A stretch of 64,000 nt of DNA from Sodiomyces alkalinus F11 (taxonomy: Eukaryota > Ascomycota > Sordariomycetes > Glomerellales > Plectosphaerellaceae), in contig NW_021167079.1 of the NCBI RefSeq assembly GCF_003711515.1, forward strand, positions 6,008,385-6,072,384, in the 5' to 3' direction. How positions within the stretch are numbered: the first letter of the stretch is position 1; every line of letters starts with the position of its first letter. The notes under the pieces were generated by a model. That model was not told where the DNA came from, did not search any database, and worked only from the letters and a program-made list of their open reading frames with translations. A program made the position numbers and the translations under genes. Of this stretch, positions 37,077 to 45,500 are shown piece by piece.

Positions 37077-37857
37077 ATGGCGGAATGAGGGTTTCGACCC
37101 AGTTACAGGCAGCGACTTGGCTGCTGCTGGGTTGCCGAGGCCAGGAGGTAATCAGTGGCAGCATCAATATGTCGTATGTCGTATGAGCTGCCCAATTCAA
37201 AAACAAAATCCAGTCGTAGATGGTAAAAGCCGACGAGAGGAGACGAGTGATGTTACGCTCCCCCCAGCGTACTGCATGTCAAATGGGCCAATAGCTAGTC
37301 ATATAGGTAGGTGGTCTCCTAGCCCGTGCTCGCCTCCTACCTACCGAGGAACGTGGATCGGTAGTCCGGTTTTACATGTAAGAATTAGTTAGTCTTCGGA
37401 GTATAAGAAGGGCTCTTCGTCTTGGTCTTGACATTCGTTCTTTAAAGGAGCCCAGCTTGGTTGCTCCCCTGGGTTGGGTCGGTATTAGGTAGGGAATAGG
37501 TTTTGTTTACGTTTACCTTATTACCATGACCGTTTTGTTTACTCATCAACCTACTCCGTAAAGTAAGGTACCTTAAGGTAGGTACGAAGTACGTAGTATT
37601 ACCTAATAAGGTACCTTGGGAAGCATTTAACTGGAGGTGGTTACGTAATTACGTTGTACATTCACCCAACAGCAGATGGAAGGACAGTGCGGATAAGGTG
37701 CTCAGTGGCGCGTGCTTTCCGTTTGGGCTCGACGACCACGCGATATCGAATTTCGTTGCGACGACGGTGAATTAGGTAACCTCGTCGGGACACCAGAGTT
37801 CAACCCGATGCGAAGCTAGCATACACACACATCCTCTCGTCTTCGAGGCCCCTCGAC
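37077..37857. other. Divergent intergenic region, GEN1 / Arp10
   Basis: Shared promoter space with a motif cluster GTAAGGTACCTTAAGGTAGGTAC at about 37563-37616. No gene seen. Confidence 0.6.
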
Positions 37858-38728
37858 ATGTCCGCACCCACCCCGGGGCCCTCCCATCGGTCGATATCCA
37901 ACATTCGTTCTGGAGCAGCCAACCTCCCGCACCCTGGCCCAAGTAGTCCACGCACGCCGGCTCGCGGTATCGCCTCCACCTTCGGGTCACCATCGAGTCT
38001 TCGCGTCGAAGAAGAAACCGTTATAATTGAAATTGGAGCCAGGTTTATCAGGGTTGGGTTCGCAGGAGACCACGCGCCAAAAGCGGTGCTCTGCTCCGGG
38101 CCTGAGGAGCAACGCCGTGCTGGAGATTTCAGATCATGGGTGTCCCAGTCAGGTGACAGGGAACATCCCAAGGAGCAGCCCTCGCGGGCAGAATGGACTC
38201 GGGATTATGAGATATGGGCTTCTGATCTTCGCGATTCAGATGTTAGTCTCGTGCAGGACAAGATCGATCGCGCCCTGCGAGAGGCGTTCAATAGGTAGGC
38301 TCCCCAACCCCCACCCCCACTCCTTCACCACCCTCTTCAATCCTGGTATGATTGAAGTGTCTTGGGGCTAAGAGCTTTTGCACAGACATCTCCTCATCGA
38401 TTCCCGACCTCGTCGCATGTCCCTAGTTCTGCCATCTATGATACCCCTTCCACTGGTCTCTGCCACCCTTGATACACTTTTCAACCGCTTCCAAGCCCTC
38501 ACCGTCTCACTCGTTTCGGCACCCGTCATGTCGGCCGTGGCAGCCGGTGTGCGGTCCGCTATCGTCGTAGATCTCGGCTGGGCCGAGACTGTGGTCACCA
38601 GCGTGGATGAGTACAGGGAAACCCGCCAGACGAGAAGTGTCCGCGCTGGCAAGATGCTCATAAATGAGGTGCTGAGCCTGCTGGCGGATTTACAAAGCGA
38701 CCAGCCTGGTCACCAGCCGAGACAGAGA

Positions 38729-38763
<35 letters not shown>

Positions 38764-39703
38764 AACCCAAGAGAAACAACAACATGAAGAACACCAACCA
38801 GCCAGACCTTTTCTAAGCTTTGAAGAGTGCGAAGATGTAACCTGCCGCATGGTATGGTGCCGGCAGGTCGCGGAAATGCAGACGGCGGGCGATGCAGGCA
38901 GACTGTCGACAGTTCAGGAGCATGAAGAGGCTCCAGACGAACCATCGGACCCGCAAGATGATCCGGCACATCTCGTGCGCATCCCGCTAGACTCGTGCAA
39001 TCCGCCAGGTGTTGTCGAAGTACCGTTCCAACGCCTTTCTGAGCCATGTGAGAACACGTTTATGGCGGCTCAGTATGACAAGACCAGTTTTGATGATAAC
39101 GAGCTGCCGATTCCACAGCTTGTTTACCAACACCTCCTATCCCTCCCAATTGACGGCCGGGCGGCCTGCATGTCCCGAATACTTTTCACGGGCGGTTGTT
39201 CAAACATACCGGGCTTGCGCCAGCGACTATTTGACGAATTATGCCTCATGGTTCGCAACCAGGGATGGGATCCGGTGCGTGGGAAAGGAGCTGAGCAAGT
39301 CAAGAGAGGTGTGGCGAAGGCGGGCGTCACCCAGAGAGCTGCAGGGGGGTACGATGGCGTCCTGCGGGGAGCTACCAGTCCAGATCCTGAGAAGGATTCC
39401 GTCGAACAGCTACTCGAAAAGACGAGGAAGAATGTGGTCGACGGGGGCGTGCAGGGCAAACTCAGGGCTGTCCGCACGTTAGGTGCGTGGAGCGGGGGCA
39501 GCATGGTCGGGCATCTCAGAGCCATGGCCGTTGCCACCCTTGACCGCGATTTGTGGCTGCAGCAAGGGGTTCATGGTGCCTCGAAGCCTGGCGAAGTCGA
39601 CCTCAAGGCCCAACAACGACAAAGCTTAAGTCATGGGAGCTTGTTGCGTGGAGCGTCGAGTGCCTCGACCGCTTGGACGCTCGGTGCCTGGGGAGTTGTC
39701 TAA
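37858..39703 (+). CDS. arp10: Actin-related protein Arp10/11 (dynactin pointed-end; RO7 type)
   Basis: Divergent actin-fold protein capping the dynactin mini-filament, needed for dynein-driven nuclear movement. Exons 37858-38294 and 38386-39703 give 584 residues. Seen: a Pro/Ser-rich N-terminal extension, then the actin first-strand motif VIIEIGARFIRVGFAGD near residue 55, a phosphate-2 region SAIVVDLGWAETVVTSVDE, and ILFTGGCSNIPGLRQRLFDE as the adenosine motif. A non-conserved acidic insert made of consecutive Glu (from a GAA repeat at 38730-38764) and Gln follows AGKMLINEVL. Divergence from canonical actin motifs and the length point to Arp10 rather than Arp1 or actin; other divergent Arps cannot be excluded. 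Confidence 0.82.
38730..38764. repeat. (GAA)n repeat coding poly-Glu in Arp10
   Basis: Near-perfect GAA repeat within exon 2 of the arp10-like gene, giving an in-frame run of glutamates inserted in the actin fold, probably in a surface loop. Confidence 0.85.
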
Positions 39704-40528
39704 ACAGTATGCCGTCTGGTATCGGATGCGTCTCCCGTACGACAATCATCAGATATTCGCCCCTCCTTTTTTTTGTCGAAAACACGAGCAGCTGTGCTGA
39801 ATGACTATGAATGCGGGATGCAAAAGGTGTAGGTAGAGAGGGTATAATATCGTCAGTCTAACAGTAGAATCTATATAATAACAACGCCCCTAATTTATAT
39901 AAGGACCGACTGCCACAATATCTTGTTCTCTACTCGCATTTTACGGTGTTTGGGAGAGTATGTAGATTGGCCTGGATCAAGCTGACGAGGCGCTACTGGC
40001 CCGGTCCGATTAAAGATTTCATCTCGGGTGTATTATAGACAAACGATATTGAGTTCCGCCTGACACTCAGTATCAAGACGCCAACTCATTCAGTCCCAGT
40101 AACGTTGTGATACTGCGCTTTCAGGAGTTGTTGCTATAAGACCGGGAGAACTGCGTCATGGAGTGGAGAATTTTGCACTGTCTTAGGTTGGTAAGGTATA
40201 TAGGTACTCTGTACTCCGTGCCCGTATGCCTACCTTAGGTACCTCTTACTTACCCTAATAAGGTAAGGTAGATTAGATTAAGCTTGCTTTTTCGTATAAG
40301 GTGTACGTTGTATTTACCGCTGTACTCCACAAGACTCGCGCTTGCTGAGCTCGATGAGACCACCAAAGTGCGTACCCATAGTATTGACACTGTAATGAAG
40401 AACCGGACCGGACATTGATTACTCAACGATGTAGTTCAACCACGTCCTATATTCGTACCTATTCGCAACTCTCGCCCTCACCAAGCCGCTCGACGTGCTC
40501 GTGTCTTGGGCTTCAAGACATAACAAGT
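39704..40528. other. Intergenic region, Arp10 / seryl-tRNA synthetase
   Basis: Motif copies TACTCCGTGC, CCTTAGGTACC and AATAAGGTAAGGTAG lie in 40190-40272. The last 114 bases are open in frame with the synthetase but hold no ATG, so I treat them as leader. Confidence 0.6.
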
Positions 40529-42034
40529 ATGCCTCTGCATGCTCGCTGTTGGTCTTTCTCTCGGCTAGCCCTCCTAAGGGCGACCGAGGGATTTCCACGC
40601 ACTTGTCGGCGCTCGTTCGCAGACTACAAACGTCCATCAACAGCTCCTAAGCCGATGATCGACATTAAGCATATCCGGGAGAACGCCGACATGTACGAGG
40701 AGAACTGCCGGAGTCGCAACTACAAGACCCAGAGCGAGTACCCGGCTCGCATCAAACAGCTTTTTTCTCAATGGCTAGAGCTGCAGAGGAACAACCGCAC
40801 CCTACGTGAGAGGTCAAACCTCGTGCGTCTGCATATCGCGAACCCAGCATCCACCCACCGAGATGACACTGTTTTGTTTCTGAGAAATCTTACTCGAGAT
40901 CAGCTGCTAGAAGAGGCTCGGCTGCTCAAAAACCAGCTGGCCGACGTGGAGGAAAATGAAGGCCGTTTGATGGACGAGATGCAGGCACTCGCTTTCTCCA
41001 TCCCGAACCTGACCAGCGCCGAAACCCCCGTCGGAAATGAGCCGACCGTGCTGAGCTACATCAACGAGCATCATTTCGAAAAGGCCACCTCCTCGGACAG
41101 GTTATGGCGGTCCCACGTCCACATTGGATCTGAGCTGGGCCTCCTCGACTTTGCCGCAGCGGGCGCCACCTCCGGTTGGGGCTGGTACTACCTCCTCGAC
41201 GAGGCCGCACAGCTGGAACAAGCCCTCATCCAGTACGCCCTCACCGTGGCCACCCGGCACGGATGGCGCCAGGTCTCCCCCCCGTCCTTGGTATATTCCC
41301 ACATCGCCACAGCGTGCGGCTTCCAGCCTCGCGACCAGAACGACGAGCAGCAGATCTACACCATCGCCCGGTCCCCCGAGGACGCCGACCGCGGCAAGCC
41401 GGAGCTGTCCCTCGCCGGCACATCCGAGATCCCGCTGGCCAGCATGAAGGCCGACACCACCATCGACGAGGCCTCCCTCCCCATGAAGCGCGTCGCCGTA
41501 TCGCGGTGCTATCGCGCCGAAGCCGGCGCGCGCGGCGCGAGCACCAAGGGCCTCTATCGCGTGCACGAATTCACCAAGGTGGAGCTTTTCGCCTGGACGC
41601 CGCCGGACCAGGACGAGGCGGTCGACGTCTTCAACGAGATGATCGACATGCAGACCGAAATCCTGGAATCCCTGGACCTCGCCTGCCGCGTCCTGGAGAT
41701 GCCCAGCACCGACCTCGGTGCGTCCGCCACCCGGAAATGCGACATTGAAGCCTTCTTCCCGTCGCGGCAGGACCAGGATGGTGGCTGGGGCGAGGTCACC
41801 TCGGCCAGCATTTGTACCGATTACCAGACACGGCGACTGGCGACCCGGCTTAAGACGAAAGACCGGCTTACCTACCCCTGGACCGTCAACGGGACTGCGC
41901 TCGCTGTTCCTCGGGTACTAGCTGCCGTACTGGAGAACGGGTGGGACGAAGAGGAGATGACTGTGCGCATCCCAGAGTGTCTACGGCCTTGGATGGATGG
42001 TCGGGACAAGATTGGACCGAAGAGGAGAACGTAG
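40529..42034 (+). CDS. Seryl-tRNA synthetase, mitochondrial
   Basis: Class II aminoacyl-tRNA synthetase charging tRNA-Ser. Intronless, 501 residues from the ATG at 40529. Seen: an N-terminal segment of about 40 residues rich in Arg/Ser/Leu without acids until GFPRTCRRS, a convincing mitochondrial presequence; the N-terminal tRNA-binding coiled coil (IDIKHIRENADMYEENCRSR, LLEEARLLKNQLADVEE); class II motif 2 (AVSRCYRAEAGARG ... GLYRVHEFTKVE), the Ser-specific TSEIPL region; and motif 3 (TSASICTDYQTRRLATR). The divergence from cytosolic SerRS and the presequence support the organellar enzyme. Third-codon GC is very high from 41100 to 41800, which creates long antisense shadows. Confidence 0.92.
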   Translation: MPLHARCWSFSRLALLRATEGFPRTCRRSFADYKRPSTAPKPMIDIKHIRENADMYEENCRSRNYKTQSEYPARIKQLFSQWLELQRNNRTLRERSNLVRLHIANPASTHRDDTVLFLRNLTRDQLLEEARLLKNQLADVEENEGRLMDEMQALAFSIPNLTSAETPVGNEPTVLSYINEHHFEKATSSDRLWRSHVHIGSELGLLDFAAAGATSGWGWYYLLDEAAQLEQALIQYALTVATRHGWRQVSPPSLVYSHIATACGFQPRDQNDEQQIYTIARSPEDADRGKPELSLAGTSEIPLASMKADTTIDEASLPMKRVAVSRCYRAEAGARGASTKGLYRVHEFTKVELFAWTPPDQDEAVDVFNEMIDMQTEILESLDLACRVLEMPSTDLGASATRKCDIEAFFPSRQDQDGGWGEVTSASICTDYQTRRLATRLKTKDRLTYPWTVNGTALAVPRVLAAVLENGWDEEEMTVRIPECLRPWMDGRDKIGPKRRT

Positions 42035-42545
42035 GAATCATTCCCCGGGAACACCCACGGCAAAAAGCCGAGCCCCGCGGGAGTTTGCATCTCTTCGCCA
42101 GTTACCGAGGGGCTTTTCTCTCTGCAACCTGTATCTGTATTCTGCAGCACACTGTACTATATATTTGGGCCTATTCGTTCTGAATCGGGGGCAAGTGGGC
42201 ATGAGCAAGTTGGCCGTTTTGTATGGTTATGGTTGATATCATGTCGTTGGAATACTTGAACCTGTACGTCTCGCGCAGGCATTCTTAGATTGTCTTCATG
42301 GACGTGTCCAACTTACTGGTCTTGTCTAGTTGGACAGTATAATAGCAGCTAATGAATGCATCGGTCCCGCCAGTTATGTCGTTAATTGTATGGAGAAAAG
42401 CTACCAATTTAAATAATAAAAGACAAATCGAAACAGACCGGAAAAGACCTTCACTCAAGACACGCCTTTGCAACAAAGAGACCCGAAAACCCAGTACTCG
42501 TAATAGCCCATCCTATTTCCATCATGCTACGCTTATTCTCCAGCC
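42035..42545. other. Convergent intergenic region, SerRS / coiled-coil protein
   Basis: 3' flanks of two convergent genes. No further feature seen. Confidence 0.6.
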
Positions 42546-45500
42546 TCATACTTCCCCTCGCTCGCCATACCTGACGACTTGGCCATCCCCGGCATCGTCC
42601 CCCGAGTGACCGTACTCCTCGACGTACTCATCTTCTTCGGTCAAATCATCGTCGACCAACGTCTCCGTCACGACTGTGGTGCCATAACTGCTTCGCCGGA
42701 CATCTTCCAACTCGTCAGCATCCATGTCCACCACGGAGCCTTCGATTGTGGGCAGCGCGTCCTGCGGCAGCCATGCATCACCGGTACCGGTACCGGTCTC
42801 GGCTTCGGCATCCTCGTCGACCTCCCGGACGGCTATGTTCTCCTTATCATGTTCGCCGTAACCCTTGTTCAGACTCCCGCCCCAGCTATTCTTGCGCAAG
42901 GAACGCGCGCCGCGTGCCGGGGTCCGTACACTCTGGCTTCGCGAGACACCCCCACTGGCGACGTTGTTGTTGATGTGACTCAGTGACAGGATTCGTCGGC
43001 CCGCTCCGGTTTGTGCCGGCGAACCGAGGTTCCGTTTCGCAGCCAGGGCCAGGTTGACGACGGGGGGGTTCCCTCGTTCCCCGCCTTCCGTTGCGCGGTT
43101 GTGTTTTTGGTTTCTCACCCTCTTCTGGCTCATAGCCTCCTTGCCTTTGGCCGCCTTGGACATCAACAGGACGCGAGAGTGATCCATAATCCCGTCGAGA
43201 ATCCTGCGTTCCAGGCCCTGAGCGCGTGCTTCCATGTCTTGAAGCTCCTCCCGTCGAAGCCGCAGCGCTGTTTCGATGGACGACACATCGGCCACCAGCC
43301 GCGTCTTTTGTTTCATCGTCACCTCTTGCTCGGCCCGAAGACTCCTGACAGATTCCTTGAGCCTCTCCTCCTCAGCTCGGAGATCACCCAGATTGGCTTC
43401 CACCTGTTCCTTTTCCGCGAGCCGCCGCTCCAAGGCAATTGTCGTCTCCTGTAGCGACTTCTCCTTGTCCTCATTGGCCTCCGCAATCTGTTTCACCTGT
43501 CCTGCCAGGAACGTGGATATCTCAGACGCCGTGGACATCACCTGCTGGCGTATTTGCTCCAGGACATCCAGTTGCGAAAGCGCCTTCTCGGTGGCGTCGC
43601 TGTGGTCGACTATCTTGTCCAACTTTTCGTGCACCGCAGTGTCGTCGTACTTCTCGACCGGCGGCGGCAGAAGTGACTCGATGTCGGCCTTCGCTTCCTC
43701 AATCTTGTCTCGGATGTCGGTCGTGGACGTCTTGGAATATTCGTGGTGTTGCCCGACAACGACCAGCACATCCTTGACGGCGTCCAGAATCTTGGGCTGG
43801 AAGTCCCCAAGCTGACCCTGCAGAGTCTCGACCGTCTCCACAGCCCGCTTGATCTGGTTCTGACTTTCGTGATGCTCCGACGTGCTGTGTATATGATTCC
43901 CATCTACCTTGACCGTCATCTCCTCCACCTTGTCGAATACTGTTTTGGACGCTTCTTCCATCTTCTCGAGGGAATCGGTGACGGCCGAGCCCAGGGTGTC
44001 GACGAGAGACTTGAGTTCCTCGGCCATCGTCTTACTGCTCAAAAGGGCAGCTTCCGTCTCGATGTCTCGCGCTTCGGCTGCTTTGGCACGCTCCTCCGAG
44101 AGGGACTGAAAGTCCTCGTACTTGACGACCAGCTCGGCAAATTTCTCGTCAATCTTGGACCCGAGACCCTCGGTGAATTGTTGCAGTTTTTCGTCCGTGT
44201 CGAGTTTGGCGCCCACTGTCCCGGTTTTGGACTCTTCAAACTCGGCTCGTATCATGTCGGAGAGGTCCGCCAAAGTCTGTCCCAGGTTGGCGTTTTGTCC
44301 CACTGTCTCGGAAACGCCCTCTAAGAGCTTTGAAAGAGCTTCCATCCCCGTCACGCCCTCCTCGAGCTTGCCCTTGACCAGGTCTTGAAACTCCTCGAGC
44401 ACTGTCTTGACGTCGGAGACCCGTTCGCCGACCCCGATAATCTCCGCTTGCCGATCCTCGGATGCCTTCGACTGCATATCGCCCGTTGCCTCGACCTTGG
44501 ATCGTAAGTCATCCAGGGCGCTCTTGACGGCCTGTACGTCTTCGCTAGAGGCGAGCGCAACCAGATCCGTCTTCACCATGTTCTCGAAGACGGCCTTGAT
44601 GTCGTGGCATGTTGCCTCTACTGCGTTGACGTGGCTCCTGGTCACTCGTTCGGGGTCTTCTAGGTCCGTCATCGCTCGTTCTTTCATCTCTTCAAAGCCT
44701 GCCGCAACCTGTGTGACGAGCGACTCCACCGCCGTAACGTCGTCTTTCCGAGGGAGGGTGTCGAGCTGGTTAACGACCATATCAACGGCGTCTCGGGTTT
44801 CACTGATCAGGGTCTGAAGGTTGTCCACATGTTCCCTTCTCACGGCATCTTCGCCGTCGATCAGATCATCGAGCCTGGCCTTGGTGTTGCGCAAAATGGT
44901 CTCGATGGCCTGAACGTCCTCCCTAGACGCGTTGTCGGTTGGCAACGGCGTCTCTTTCTTCGGGTCCATCCTGTCCACACACTCCTGAACGTTGCCCAGC
45001 ATTTTCTCCAGGCGTGCAAAATCATCCTTGGACACCTGCTCCTCCTCCTCCTTCGCAGTCGAGTCGGCTGTCGTCGCGGGCCTCAACGCTTCAACTTGGT
45101 TACGGAGTTGCGAGATGAGGACTTCAAGATTCTTGATATCTTCATGCCACAGTGCGGCGGATGGCTCCGTAGGCACGATTCCGTTGTCGTTTAGTATAGC
45201 CACCGCCTGATCGTCGCGGCTTTGCTCCCGCAGTGCGTCGATGTCGGCGCGGACACTGTCCAGCCCTGCCTTAAGCGCCTCCAGAATCTCGTCGTTGGCC
45301 GTGAGGTCGGCCGGTTTGTTGTGGATCTTTTCAATGCCAACCCGGAGGTCGGCGAGACCCTCGTGCAGCGCGTCCAAGACTTCGGCATGTCCTGCAGAGG
45401 GGCGGCGAATCTCGGCCCTGACGGCATCCAGGCCGCTTTTCACGGTTTCCAGAATGTCCACGTGGCTGACCTGGGGAGTTGCGGGCACCATGGACGAGTT

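Noticed and set aside
41102..41566. Glycine-rich minus-strand frame of 154 codons antisense to seryl-tRNA synthetase
   Set aside because: Produced by very high third-position GC on the sense strand; no domain.
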